In this document: piece by piece, positions 1-9,676 of the stretch | How positions within the stretch are numbered: the first letter of the stretch is position 1 | Layout: each line of letters opens with the position of its first letter | Assembly (NCBI RefSeq): GCF_014844095.1 | Contig: NZ_CP062163.1 | Span: forward strand, 2,503,001 to 2,567,000 | DNA: 64,000 nt | Direction of reading: 5' to 3' | Origin: Brevibacillus sp. JNUCC-41 | Lineage (GTDB): Bacteria; Bacillota; Bacilli; Bacillales; DSM-1321 | Notes under the pieces: generated by a model | Told to the model about the DNA's origin: nothing | Databases searched by the model: none | What the model saw: the letters and a program-made list of their open reading frames with translations, nothing else | Position numbers and translations under genes: made by a program

Positions 1-1
1 G

Positions 2-340
2 GTGTTGGTTGCAAAGTGCAATCAGGATATCCTTGGTACATTACAGCTTTTTCAGTCATCTGAAAAAGCATATGAAAAGCCGGAACTTGGGATTTTTTCA
101 CCAATCATTCGGTTGTTGGCCGTTCATCCCGAATCAAGGGGACGCGGTATCGCACAGGAATTATTAAAAGCTAGTGTAAATTATGCAAAATCGCAAGGTG
201 CGTCCAGTTTGTATCTACATTCTACTGATAAGATGCATAAAGCCATTAAACTATATGAATGGTTTGGCTTTAAACGGGATCGAACGAAGGAATTTCAAAA
301 TCATGATATTTTAGTAAAATGCTATCGCTTAGATTTATAG
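2..340 (+). CDS. GNAT family N-acetyltransferase, 5'-truncated by window edge
   Basis: This is the C-terminal part of a GCN5-related N-acetyltransferase, an enzyme that moves acetyl from acetyl-CoA to an amine. The visible 112 residues carry the acetyl-CoA loop (VHPESRGRGIAQELL, the R/Q-x-x-G-x-G/A motif) and the closing strand around YEWFGFKRD, which is typical of the fold's end. GNAT proteins are usually 150-180 aa, so the real start lies before base 1; the GTG at position 2 is probably internal. The stop sits 14 bases before the start of the M20 amidohydrolase, so the two are probably co-transcribed. Next to a deacetylase and two flavin monooxygenases, a role like SnaA/SnaB of B. subtilis (acetylating S-modified cysteines) is an attractive inference, but the substrate cannot be read from sequence. 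Confidence 0.8.
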   Translation: MLVAKCNQDILGTLQLFQSSEKAYEKPELGIFSPIIRLLAVHPESRGRGIAQELLKASVNYAKSQGASSLYLHSTDKMHKAIKLYEWFGFKRDRTKEFQNHDILVKCYRLDL

Positions 341-354
341 AAGGAGGCGACTGT

Positions 355-1497
355 ATGAGTCGAGAGCTGGAAAAGCGCTTAATATCGATACGGCGCCATT
401 TACATCAATATCCGGAATTATCTAATGAAGAGTTCGAAACGACAAAATCGATACAAACGTGGCTCGAGGAAGAGAGCATTGAGATCCGTCATACAGGATT
501 GAAAACAGGTGTTTTTGCAGATATAAAGGGCGGCCACCCCGGACCGACAGTAGCCATAAGGGCGGATATCGATGCACTTCCGATTGAGGAACGAACCGGG
601 CTGCCATTTGCTTCGAAAGTAAAAGGAGTGATGCATGCTTGTGGCCATGATTTTCATACGGCAGCTGTAATGGGTGCTGCCTACCTTTTAAAAGAATGTC
701 AATCAGAGTTGTGCGGGACAGTGCGATTGCTTTTTCAACCCGCAGAAGAATTTGGTGGCGGAGCGGTGCATGTGATAAAAGATGGTCAAATTGACGATGT
801 AGCGGCTGTGATTGGGCTGCACAATAAACCCAATTTGCCTGTCGGCACCATTGGAATAAAAGATGGCCCGTTAATGGCGGCAGTGGACCGTTTTCATATT
901 GTTCTTCAAGGGAAGGGGAGTCACGCGGCCATCCCTCAACACGGAAAAGATCCAATAGTGGCAGCGGCTCAGCTTATTACCGCTCTTCAAACTATCGTCA
1001 GCCGGAATGTCTCCCCATTAGATAGTGCTGTTGTAAGTGTAACGAGAATTACAGGTGGAAACACCTGGAATGTAATTCCGGGTGACGTCATATTGGAAGG
1101 AACGATTCGAACCTTTAATTCTGAAATACGCGAAGAATTAAAGAATAAGTTTTATTCGATTGTGAATCATATCGCCGCTGCTTTTTCACAGGGAGCTGCG
1201 ATTGGTTGGTTTCCTGGACCACCCGCGCTTCATAATCATCCAGCTGTCACAGAAATGGCACGCAGGTCTGCTTTGGAGCAATCATTACACGTAATCAATC
1301 CAGAACCTTCAATGGGTGGTGAAGATTTCGCTTATTACCTTCAACATATCCCCGGTACCTTTGCCTTTTTTGGTACAAACGGAAACGAAGACTGGCATCA
1401 TCCAGCCTTTACTGTTGATGAAAAAGCCGTTATTAAAGCCGCTTATTTTTTATCTGGAAGTGCCAAGGATTTATTATCTAACCATGGTAAGTGGTGA
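355..1497 (+). CDS. M20 family amidohydrolase (N-acyl-amino acid deacylase, SndA/SndB-like)
   Basis: A cytoplasmic metallo-amidohydrolase of 380 aa, the normal length for the M20D/hippurate hydrolase group. The metal-binding motif MHACGHDFHTA lies near residue 95, followed by a glutamate pair in LFQPAEEFGGGA. The dimerisation insert and the C-terminal GGEDFAYY and HHPAF motifs are also present. The ATG at 355 is chosen because GAAGGAGG ends about 8 bases before it; the longer frame from 319 overlaps the upstream gene and lacks a site. The family removes acetyl or acyl groups from amino acids. Beside an acetyltransferase and two LLM monooxygenases, it may release free cysteine from an oxidised N-acetyl-S-alkylcysteine, as YxeP (SndB) and SndA do in B. 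subtilis. The substrate is inferred. Confidence 0.85.
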   Translation: MSRELEKRLISIRRHLHQYPELSNEEFETTKSIQTWLEEESIEIRHTGLKTGVFADIKGGHPGPTVAIRADIDALPIEERTGLPFASKVKGVMHACGHDFHTAAVMGAAYLLKECQSELCGTVRLLFQPAEEFGGGAVHVIKDGQIDDVAAVIGLHNKPNLPVGTIGIKDGPLMAAVDRFHIVLQGKGSHAAIPQHGKDPIVAAAQLITALQTIVSRNVSPLDSAVVSVTRITGGNTWNVIPGDVILEGTIRTFNSEIREELKNKFYSIVNHIAAAFSQGAAIGWFPGPPALHNHPAVTEMARRSALEQSLHVINPEPSMGGEDFAYYLQHIPGTFAFFGTNGNEDWHHPAFTVDEKAVIKAAYFLSGSAKDLLSNHGKW

Positions 1498-1510
1498 ACA
1501 TATTTGACTT

Positions 1511-1542
1511 AGGTGCCAGACACGATTTCGTGCCTAGTACCT
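1511..1542 (+). terminator. Long hairpin after the M20 gene
   Basis: Two 15-base arms (1511-1525 and 1528-1542) pair with only two mismatches and one G-T pair around a 2-base loop. The run that follows is T-rich but interrupted by G (TTGTTGTTG), so termination strength is uncertain. The arm begins with AGGTGCCAGACAC, a string I recall from dispersed intergenic hairpins in Bacillus genomes, so this may be a small dispersed repeat that also acts as a terminator. Confidence 0.55.
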
Positions 1543-1936
1543 TTGTTGTTGTAACTCCAAAGGTTTCGGTCCACCTTAATTTCAAGTATAGTCATGATGC
1601 AAACATTCTCCCCTTTTTTTCCTTCAATACATAGCCACTCTTCTTTCATTCATTCCAGCTTTTCATAGACTCCTCTCTCTCTCATTGATGAATCTAATTC
1701 TGAAAGGGTCTAGAAGATTAAATCTCAAACCATTATAGGCGAGAGCTTGGTCAATTATTAGTCAGAGGTATTCCATACTCATAAGCGAATGATAGATTTT
1801 TTTAATCAATTAAATAAATTTTTCTATCAATTAAGGTGTTGTCAAGTGCTTGTTTACAATGTTAGGATGAATTTCAATCAAATTAAAACAACTAATTCTA
1901 TTTGTTAACTTGGTTTTGATGATTGGAGAGAGAGAT
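1543..1936. other. Intergenic region before the luciferase-like gene
   Basis: About 390 bases with no convincing gene. It is AT-rich towards the 3' end and presumably holds the promoter of the downstream monooxygenase/transport genes. I looked for an S-box (SAM) riboswitch and saw none of its conserved core, and no convincing -35/-10 pair stood out. Confidence 0.4.
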
Positions 1937-2941
1937 ATGAATTTTAAGCTTGGAATATTAGATCAAAGCCCCATTTTTCCTGGGAATTCGGCAGTTGATG
2001 CACTTAAGCAAACCGTAAACCTAGCTCAAAAAGCTGAGGAATGGGGATATACCCGTTTTTGGGTATCTGAACATCATCATATGGAACAAGTTGCTGGCTC
2101 TTCACCGGAAGTATTAATTTCTTATTTATTATCGAAGACCACATCCATTCGTGTAGGTTCTGGAGGTGTCATGCTTCAGCACTACAGTCCTTATAAAGTC
2201 GCTGAAAATTTTCATGTTTTATCCACGCTTGCCCCGGGCAGGGTAGATCTTGGCATCGGTAAAGCACCAGGTGGATTTCCTTTATCAACAAAGGCATTAC
2301 AATTTGGAACTGTAAATGATGGAAAGGATTTTGGGGAACGTGCATCCTTATTGCAGAAGATTATTGAAAATTCAATCAATGACGATCATTTGCTTTCTGG
2401 TATTCAAGCAACGCCGATACCGCCTGAAAAGCCCGAAACTTTTCTGCTGGGTGCAAGTTCAGACAGCGCTCAACTAGCCGCTAACCTAGGAATGGGTTTT
2501 GTATTCGCCAGATTTATTAATAGTGATGATACCATGCTGTATGAAGCTTCCTCTGCTTACCGAAGCAAGTACCCAGAAGGTCGTTTTATCGTAACAGTAG
2601 CGGTTGTGGCAGCTCCTACCCAACAAAAAGCAGAGGAGCTGGCAAGCGAACACAAACTATTTAAAGTTCATCTTCAAAGTGGCCGGACGCTTACAGTTCA
2701 ATCACGTGAGCAGGCTGAGTCATTTGAGAAGCAGGCTGGTGAAGCTTACGAAATAGAAGAGCAGACCCCAAGTGTTATTGCTGGGACTCCAGGATATGTT
2801 AACGGGATTTTAAAGGAACTTCAGGAAGTTTTTCAAGTGGATGAATTTATTTTGCATACACCGCTTCGAACAGAAACAGAACGGATCCAATCTTTTCAGT
2901 TGTTGAGTCCGCTTCTCTTAGGGGATGAGACTATCATTTAG
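1937..2941 (+). CDS. LLM-class flavin-dependent oxidoreductase (YtmO-like)
   Basis: A 334-aa single-component luciferase-like monooxygenase. The N-terminus (MNFKLGILDQSPIFPGN) and the WVSEHHHMEQVAGSSPE segment near residue 50 are typical of the MsnO8/YtmO group, as is the GIGKAPGGFP region. The ATG at 1937 follows a GGAGAGAGAG purine run; the upstream in-frame GTG/ATG lack a site. These enzymes use reduced FMN and oxygen to oxidise or cleave small substrates. In B. subtilis the ytm operon pairs YtmO with an acetyltransferase, a deacetylase and an NtaA-type monooxygenase for S-alkylcysteine salvage; all four types occur here. The exact substrate is unknown. Confidence 0.8.
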   Translation: MNFKLGILDQSPIFPGNSAVDALKQTVNLAQKAEEWGYTRFWVSEHHHMEQVAGSSPEVLISYLLSKTTSIRVGSGGVMLQHYSPYKVAENFHVLSTLAPGRVDLGIGKAPGGFPLSTKALQFGTVNDGKDFGERASLLQKIIENSINDDHLLSGIQATPIPPEKPETFLLGASSDSAQLAANLGMGFVFARFINSDDTMLYEASSAYRSKYPEGRFIVTVAVVAAPTQQKAEELASEHKLFKVHLQSGRTLTVQSREQAESFEKQAGEAYEIEEQTPSVIAGTPGYVNGILKELQEVFQVDEFILHTPLRTETERIQSFQLLSPLLLGDETII

Positions 2942-3028
2942 AAGGAAAAGAAATACCAGCAGATATGAAGCAGCTGAAAAATATTTGTTATTCCAATATA
3001 AAAAGATAAGAAAGAGGAGTGAGAAACA

Positions 3029-3862
3029 TTGAAGAAAATTAAATGGCTGTCCGTAACGATTTTAACAATAGCATTGCTGGTATTGGGAGCTTGTGGAAAT
3101 AATGAGCAAACAGGATCGGAGAGTAAAGGAGACAAAGATGAGGTAGTGACTTTGAAAATTAGTGCAGCCTCGATCCCACATGCAGAAATTTTAGAGTTTA
3201 TCGCACCGGATTTAGAAAAACAGGGCGTGAAACTGGATGTAGTGATTTCTACGGATGGTATTCAAACGAATCAACAAACCGCAAACAAAGAATTGGATGC
3301 AAATTTCTTTCAACATACCCCGTATTTAGAGCAAGTAAATAAAGATAGTGGTTTAAATTTGGTTAATGTGAAGGGCGTACATATTGAACCATTTGGTGTC
3401 TATTCAAAGAAAATTAAGTCTATAGGGGAATTGTCAGACGGAGCGAAAGTAGCTATCCCCAAAGATCCAGTAAACTTTTCACGTGCGTTACAGCTTTTTG
3501 CAGCAAATAATATCATTGAGCTGGATGGTTCCAAGTCAGGGGAATATACGATTGAGGACATTACAAAAAATGATAAAAAAATAGAATTCATTGCAGTCGA
3601 TTCCCCACTTTTAGTTCACTCGCTTGACGATGTGGAAGCATCGGCCATTAACACAAACTATGCTCTGGAAGGAGGGTTAAAACCTCTAGATGATGCACTG
3701 ATAATTGAAGGAAAGGATTCACCATATGTAAACATTTTAGTGGCACGTCCTGATAATAAGGACGATAAAGCGATCCAAAAGCTTGCGAATGCATTAACGA
3801 CGGAAAAGGTCAAAGAGTTTATTTTAGATAAATATGAAGGAGCCGTCGTGCCAGCGTTTTAA
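3029..3862 (+). CDS. metQ: MetQ/NlpA-family substrate-binding lipoprotein 1
   Basis: A 277-aa extracytoplasmic binding protein of the methionine ABC importer family. Residues 1-22 form a lipoprotein signal with lipobox LGAC, giving lipidated Cys22. The mature part has family landmarks: KISAASIPHAEILEF, ANFFQHTPYLEQ and AINTNYALEGGL. It starts at TTG 3029 behind AAGAGGAG. It heads a binding protein-ATPase-permease set with metN and metI immediately downstream. Classical ligands are L- or D-methionine. Given the flanking monooxygenases and deacylase, it may instead bind a methionine- or cysteine-like thioether; that is inference. Confidence 0.85.
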   Translation: MKKIKWLSVTILTIALLVLGACGNNEQTGSESKGDKDEVVTLKISAASIPHAEILEFIAPDLEKQGVKLDVVISTDGIQTNQQTANKELDANFFQHTPYLEQVNKDSGLNLVNVKGVHIEPFGVYSKKIKSIGELSDGAKVAIPKDPVNFSRALQLFAANNIIELDGSKSGEYTIEDITKNDKKIEFIAVDSPLLVHSLDDVEASAINTNYALEGGLKPLDDALIIEGKDSPYVNILVARPDNKDDKAIQKLANALTTEKVKEFILDKYEGAVVPAF

Positions 3863-3912
3863 GGGAAGGGAGTATTCTATACCAAGCTAGTTAAAAAGAG
3901 GAGGTGGCCACT

Positions 3913-4992
3913 TTGATTGAATTTCGTCAGGTTTCAAAAGTATTTGATGATGGAGAGAAGAAAATCGAAGCGTTAAAGGAAATTAATATAACCGTTGAAA
4001 AAGGGGATATATTCGGGGTCATCGGTTTTAGTGGAGCCGGAAAAAGTACACTCATCCGAACTGTTAATCTGCTAGAATATCCTACTTTAGGTGAAGTGAT
4101 TGTAGAAGGAAAAGATCTAACAAAGATGTCTGAAAAAGATTTGCGTGAAGCTAAGAAAAATATCGGCATGATTTTTCAGCATTTTAATTTACTTAATTCC
4201 AAAACAGTCTTTGATAATGTAGCGATGCCGTTATTGTTAAGTAAAAAAAAGAAAAAAGAGATTGAAGAACGAGTTTATGAGATTCTCCGCTTTGTTGGCC
4301 TAGAAAACAAAGCAATGAATTATCCAAATCAGCTATCAGGTGGACAAAAGCAGCGTGTCGGGATTGCCCGTGCATTGGCTACAAACCCCTCCATTTTATT
4401 ATGTGATGAAGCAACATCAGCTTTGGATCCACAAACAACAAAATCAATCTTGAATTTGCTGAAACGGATAAATGATGAATATAAAATTACCATTCTTATT
4501 ATCACGCACGAAATGGAAGTGATTAAAGAAATTTGTAATCGGGTTGCAGTGATGGAGGATGGTAGCGTGATTGAATCAGGGAATGTGATCGATATCTTTG
4601 CCCGTCCACAAACAGAAACAACACGTAACTTCATTCGATCGGTTGTTCGCGATGAAGTGCCATCAAGTGTTTATGGATTGCTCAATGAGAATACCTATTT
4701 CAGCCGTATTTTTAAAATTGATTTTTTGGGATTGAGCTCTGGGCAGTCAATCGTTTCAAGAACAGCGAAGAGGTTTAATGTGGAAATAAACGTTCTGTTC
4801 GGCAATATTACTGAGTTACAAGGCGTCCCATTTGGTAATTTAATTGTTGAAATAATAGGAAATGATGATGAAATTGATCGGGCATTACAGTTTATAAAGA
4901 ATCAAAAGGTTGAAGTGAAGGAGGTTACGAAGGATGGAAGTAAGCAAAGAGCTCATTTTAAACGCCTTGTGGGAAACGCTGTACATGGTTAG
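3913..4992 (+). CDS. metN: Methionine-type ABC transporter ATP-binding protein
   Basis: A 359-aa ATPase that powers the importer. Walker A is GFSGAGKST at residues 38-46; the signature [16 protein letters not shown] and Walker B ILLCDEATSALD follow. A C-terminal NIL regulatory domain (about residues 270-359) is the hallmark of MetN and in characterised members binds methionine to inhibit transport. The start is TTG 3913 because AGGAGG at 3899-3904 lies 8 bases before it; the GTG at 3904 overlaps that ribosome binding site. The 3' end overlaps metI by 59 bases, implying translational coupling. Confidence 0.9.
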   Translation: MIEFRQVSKVFDDGEKKIEALKEINITVEKGDIFGVIGFSGAGKSTLIRTVNLLEYPTLGEVIVEGKDLTKMSEKDLREAKKNIGMIFQHFNLLNSKTVFDNVAMPLLLSKKKKKEIEERVYEILRFVGLENKAMNYPNQLSGGQKQRVGIARALATNPSILLCDEATSALDPQTTKSILNLLKRINDEYKITILIITHEMEVIKEICNRVAVMEDGSVIESGNVIDIFARPQTETTRNFIRSVVRDEVPSSVYGLLNENTYFSRIFKIDFLGLSSGQSIVSRTAKRFNVEINVLFGNITELQGVPFGNLIVEIIGNDDEIDRALQFIKNQKVEVKEVTKDGSKQRAHFKRLVGNAVHG

Positions 4993-5584
4993 TATTTCAC
5001 TTTTTTTTGGAAGCATCATCGGAATATTCTTAGGCATTTTATTGGTTGTAACAAGAAAAGGTCATATTTATGAAAATAGATTTATTTTTTCTATATTGAA
5101 TCCAATTGTAAACATTTTCAGGTCGATTCCGTTTATAATCTTGCTTGTGGCGATTATCCCATTTACAAGACTAATTGTTGGTACGTCGATTGGTACCACA
5201 GCAGCAATTGTACCACTCGTGCTTCATATTGGCCCTTATATCTCAAGACTAGTAGAGAATTCGCTATTGGAAGTGGATGAAGGCATTATTGAAGCCGCGA
5301 AAGCCATGGGAGCAACGCCGTTACAAATTATTTTCAGGTTTTTAATGCCTGAAGCTTTTGCGTCGTTAATTCTGAGTATAACAACTGCAACAATTGGTTT
5401 AGTGGGCGCTACAGCTATGGCAGGAGCTATAGGTGGCGGTGGACTTGGAGATGTAGCGATAACATATGGCTATCAACGCTTTAGCACCATTACGATATTC
5501 GTCACCGTTGTAATTCTAGTAATTGTAGTTCAGGGAGTTCAAAGTTTAGGAAATATGTGCGAACGAAAAATTAGAAGGGTGTAG
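4934..5584 (+). CDS. metI: Methionine-type ABC transporter permease
   Basis: A 216-aa integral membrane permease (called MetI or MetP). It has five or so hydrophobic segments and the conserved cytoplasmic loop EAAKAMGATPLQIIFRFLMPEA, which contacts the ATPase. The length is normal for the family. It begins inside the end of metN and is followed 32 bases later by a second MetQ-type lipoprotein gene, so one permease pair may serve two binding proteins. Confidence 0.9.
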   Translation: MEVSKELILNALWETLYMVSISLFFGSIIGIFLGILLVVTRKGHIYENRFIFSILNPIVNIFRSIPFIILLVAIIPFTRLIVGTSIGTTAAIVPLVLHIGPYISRLVENSLLEVDEGIIEAAKAMGATPLQIIFRFLMPEAFASLILSITTATIGLVGATAMAGAIGGGGLGDVAITYGYQRFSTITIFVTVVILVIVVQGVQSLGNMCERKIRRV

Positions 5585-5616
5585 TGGCGGTATTGAACAG
5601 AGGGAGAGGGGAATGA

Positions 5617-6471
5617 ATGATGAAAAAATGTATTTTACCTATATTGCTTATCTTGGGGGTGTTATTGACAGGTTGCACAAGTGATTCAACGAATGCAGGA
5701 GGGAAACAAACGAAAGTGAAGGTCGGGATTAGAAATTCTGAACTTCGAACATGGGAATTTTTAAAGGAACAGGCTGAAAAAGAAGGGGTGGAAATTGAAA
5801 TTGTTAATTTCTCATCGGCTTATGATCCGAATGCAGCGCTGGCAGAAGGGGATATTGATATCAACGCCTTTCAACATGTTGCCTATTTAGATTCATTTAA
5901 TGCGAAAAACGATACAGACATCGTTCCAATTGGGACTACAATTATTGCTCCTCTTGGTTTGTATTCAAGTAAATATAAATCGGTGGAAGAGATTCCAAAT
6001 GGTGCACAAATTGCTGTCCCCAATGACCAGGCTAACTGGGGGAGAGCTTTATTGTTATTACAAGAAGCTAAGCTCTTAAAGGTTGTTGATGACTTTGACG
6101 GGAATGGTGGACAGGATAAAATAAAGGAAAATCCGAAGAAAATCAAAATTGTTCCTGTCGATGGTGCAAGTGCCCCACGTGTGATGGAAGATACAGCTGG
6201 TTCGGTGATTAATAATGGAGTTGCGGTAGAAGCGGGACTCACTTTAAAAGATGCTCTTGTGCATGAAAGTAGTACTGCAAAGCCATATATAAATATTATA
6301 GCGGCCAGGAGTGAAGACCAAGACAATGAAGTTTTCCGAAAACTAGTTGATCTCTATCAATCAGAGAAAACGGCTAAGTTTATTGAAGAGACCTATAATG
6401 GAAACTATATTCCAACATTCATTACCTTGAAAGAATTGAGCAGTTATAAGGAGATATATTCTAATAAATAA
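5617..6471 (+). CDS. MetQ/NlpA-family substrate-binding lipoprotein 2
   Basis: A 284-aa second binding protein of the NlpA/MetQ family, clearly diverged from the one encoded before metN. The signal ends in lipobox LTGC (Cys20). Family landmarks are INAFQHVAYLDSFN, GAQIAVPNDQANWGRAL and INNGVAVEAGL. Two adjacent ATGs (5617, 5620) follow GGGAGAGGGG; either could be used. It is 12 bases upstream of the NtaA-type monooxygenase, so uptake and oxidation of the ligand are probably coupled. A different ligand from the first MetQ is likely but unproven. Confidence 0.85.
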   Translation: MMKKCILPILLILGVLLTGCTSDSTNAGGKQTKVKVGIRNSELRTWEFLKEQAEKEGVEIEIVNFSSAYDPNAALAEGDIDINAFQHVAYLDSFNAKNDTDIVPIGTTIIAPLGLYSSKYKSVEEIPNGAQIAVPNDQANWGRALLLLQEAKLLKVVDDFDGNGGQDKIKENPKKIKIVPVDGASAPRVMEDTAGSVINNGVAVEAGLTLKDALVHESSTAKPYINIIAARSEDQDNEVFRKLVDLYQSEKTAKFIEETYNGNYIPTFITLKELSSYKEIYSNK

Positions 6472-6483
6472 GGAGAGATTAGA

Positions 6484-7827
6484 ATGGCTCAAGACAGACA
6501 GATGAAGTTAGCTGCTTATCTGATTGGAACAGGCATGCATGTTGCGTCGTGGAGGCATCCGGCATCAAATCCGAATGCAAGTATCGATGTAAAAGCTTTG
6601 CAAAGACTCTCAAAAATTGCGGAGAAGGGGAAATTTGATCTTGCCTTTGTGGCAGATAGTTTGGCCATTAATCATGAATCACATCCTCAAATACTTAATC
6701 GGTTTGATCCGATTGTACTTATTACAGCATTAGCTGCAGCGACAGAAAAAATTGGCATTGGGGCGACAGCTTCTACAACGTACAGTGAACCTTATGTACT
6801 CGCTCGCCAATTTGCTTCTGTTGACCATATAAGCGGCGGACGGGTGGGCTGGAATGTTGTTACGACAGCTGATGCGACCGGAGAAACGGCCTTGAATTTC
6901 AGTCGCGATAAACATTGGGCGCACGATCATCGTTATGAACGAGCGGAGGAGTTCATCGACGTTGTCCAAGGATTATGGGATTCGTGGGAAGATGATGCGT
7001 TTGTGCATAACAAAGAAACGGGACATTTTTTTGATCCTGATAAAGTACATGAGCTTCGGCATAAAGGCAACTATTTTTCAGTTAAAGGTCCGTTGAATAT
7101 TGCACGCTCGGCGCAGGGGCAGCCGGTTATTATTCAAGCGGGTGCGTCAATACCAGGGCAGCGATTAGCCGCTCGAACAGCCGAAGTCGTTTTCACTCAT
7201 TGGGATAACATTGAAGAATCGAAACGATATTATCAAGAATTAAAATCGTCTTTAATGGATTTTGGAAGAAGCGGAGAAGAGCTCCACATCCTTCACGGAA
7301 TTTCCCCTATTATCGGAGAAACCGAAGAAATAGCCATTCAAAAATACAATAAACTCCAAAGTCTCGTTGACCCTTATGAGAGTTTGAAATTCGTTTCTGG
7401 TTATATGGGCAACGTAGATTTTTCAAAATATTCTTTAGATACATCAGCGAAGGATGTTGATTTTCCATCAGTAAATAGCATACAAAGTAATTTTAATGAA
7501 ATGAAGAAAATTATTGATGAAGAAGACATAAAAGTCGGTGAATTATATGCGAGATTTTTCAGTCCTGCCAGACGGGATAGATTTGTCGGTACACCAGCTC
7601 AAGTAGCCGATGAAATGGAGTTATGGTTTACTGAAAAAGCTTCAGATGGCTTTATGCTTCAATTTCCACTGTTACCAGGCGACTTAGAGGATTTCGTCGA
7701 GTTGGTGGTTCCAATTTTACAGGAGAGAGGTTTGTTCCGTTTGGACTACGAAGGAGACACTCTCCGTGATCATCTTGGATTAAAGAATCCAAAAAATCGC
7801 TTTGTTAACGAAGAAATAACAAATTAA
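6484..7827 (+). CDS. NtaA/SnaA/SoxA-family flavin-dependent monooxygenase (YtnJ/YxeK-like)
   Basis: A 447-aa reduced-flavin-dependent monooxygenase of the two-component LLM subgroup. Diagnostic segments are the start KLAAYLIGTGMHVASWRHP, the FVADSLAI strand, SGGRVGWNVVTTAD near residue 120, and SGEELHILHGISPIIGET. Length matches NtaA-type proteins (about 440-460 aa). B. subtilis YtnJ and YxeK belong here; YxeK is involved in breakdown of S-(2-succino)cysteine. It needs reduced FMN from a separate reductase, which is not encoded nearby. It closes the sulfur cluster, ending about 80 bases before a hairpin. Confidence 0.85.
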   Translation: MAQDRQMKLAAYLIGTGMHVASWRHPASNPNASIDVKALQRLSKIAEKGKFDLAFVADSLAINHESHPQILNRFDPIVLITALAAATEKIGIGATASTTYSEPYVLARQFASVDHISGGRVGWNVVTTADATGETALNFSRDKHWAHDHRYERAEEFIDVVQGLWDSWEDDAFVHNKETGHFFDPDKVHELRHKGNYFSVKGPLNIARSAQGQPVIIQAGASIPGQRLAARTAEVVFTHWDNIEESKRYYQELKSSLMDFGRSGEELHILHGISPIIGETEEIAIQKYNKLQSLVDPYESLKFVSGYMGNVDFSKYSLDTSAKDVDFPSVNSIQSNFNEMKKIIDEEDIKVGELYARFFSPARRDRFVGTPAQVADEMELWFTEKASDGFMLQFPLLPGDLEDFVELVVPILQERGLFRLDYEGDTLRDHLGLKNPKNRFVNEEITN

Positions 7828-7906
7828 TGGGAATTAGGGATTAAATTACTCGCATTTTCATTAGAATCCATCAATTAAGTCATATATAAGGGAAGGACAA
7901 AGGAAA

Positions 7907-7935
7907 GAGGGACTATGGAGAAATCCTAGTCCCTC
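7907..7935. terminator. Hairpin between the monooxygenase gene and gdh
   Basis: Arms GAGGGACTA and TAGTCCCTC (9 bp) flank an 11-base loop, with extra pairing possible inside. It lies between convergent genes and could terminate either; the T-run is weak on both sides. Confidence 0.45.
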
Positions 7936-8021
7936 AAATTCTTTTCTCCTATCCATATACATAAAGGTCTCTTGTTTATAGAAGGGAAATATCAACAGCT
8001 ACTAAAACTAACAAGTTAAGT

Positions 8022-8810
<789 letters not shown>

Positions 8811-8824
8811 TTATCGCTCCCTGA

Positions 8825-9676
8825 CTATTCTTTTGTAAAGCCGATCATAACTCCGCCAGCAATTACGAGTACACACCCGATGAGGACGAAGGCCATTTGC
8901 TTTTTGGATTTTTTCTCTCCTAAAAGAAAGATGCCGCCTAAAGTGGAAATGACGATCCCCATTTGGGAAAATGAGAATGAGATGGCAACGCCCACTTTTG
9001 GATTAGCGAGCAGGAGACCGATATTACCGACTGCCCACATCAATCCGGTTAGGATATTACGCCTAGCATATTTATTAAACGGTTTATGTTTGATGGAAAG
9101 GAGCACGGCAGCCAGGAACATGCCGATTGCTTGCGGCAGGATCGCCGACCATCCGTCAACTTCATTCCATCGGATAACAATGACATATGTAACATAACCC
9201 ACTGTTGAAATGGCAAGGTGAAAAACCCCTTTTTTCATGCTTCCTGCTTTTTTGTTATCACCATCGTCGTAGCTCGTCAGCAAGACACCTGTAATCAAAC
9301 AGATTATTGCAACAATGCCGATGATGATTGTCATCCTGTCATTCCATTCCCTGAAAATGATAACCGCAAAAAATGCATTTCCTAGAATTTGCAGTCCTGT
9401 TGAGATTGGAACGGTTTTCGATACCCCGATTTCCTTGACGCTATTGAATTGAAATAACTGCCCGAATGCCCAGCCTATCCCGGAAATGATGCCGACAATC
9501 CACACTAGACTGCTCCATTCCGGCGGATTGATGAAAGACATCATGATGGCGAACAGTAATGAACCGATTGTAATGCCAAGTGTTTGATTATAAGAGTTGC
9601 CCCCGAGTTTTTCGGAAACAAGCACTAAGCTGCCCCATGTCAATGCAGGGAGTAGTGCAAAGAGAAAGCCTTCCAC
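8825..9676 (-). CDS. glcU: Glucose uptake permease
   Basis: A 283-aa polytopic membrane protein with about ten hydrophobic helices, typical of the DMT/GRP sugar-uptake family (GlcU, RhaT-like). Features include the N-terminal ALLPALTWGSLVLVSEKLGG and the repeated small-residue helices ending in CVLVIAGGVMIGFTKE. It imports glucose without phosphorylation and so feeds intracellular glucose dehydrogenase, encoded just downstream on the same strand. It is probably transcribed from the 9677-9889 gap, divergently from the thioredoxin-like gene. Confidence 0.88.
   Translation of the reverse strand: MEGFLFALLPALTWGSLVLVSEKLGGNSYNQTLGITIGSLLFAIMMSFINPPEWSSLVWIVGIISGIGWAFGQLFQFNSVKEIGVSKTVPISTGLQILGNAFFAVIIFREWNDRMTIIIGIVAIICLITGVLLTSYDDGDNKKAGSMKKGVFHLAISTVGYVTYVIVIRWNEVDGWSAILPQAIGMFLAAVLLSIKHKPFNKYARRNILTGLMWAVGNIGLLLANPKVGVAISFSFSQMGIVISTLGGIFLLGEKKSKKQMAFVLIGCVLVIAGGVMIGFTKE

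Noticed and set aside
422-955. Long minus-strand frame opposite the M20 gene
   Set aside because: No family likeness and fully antisense to a clear gene; a shadow frame.
1543-3028. S-box (SAM) riboswitch before the methionine-type importer
   Set aside because: The conserved S-box core and its terminator were not found upstream of either metQ or the monooxygenase gene.
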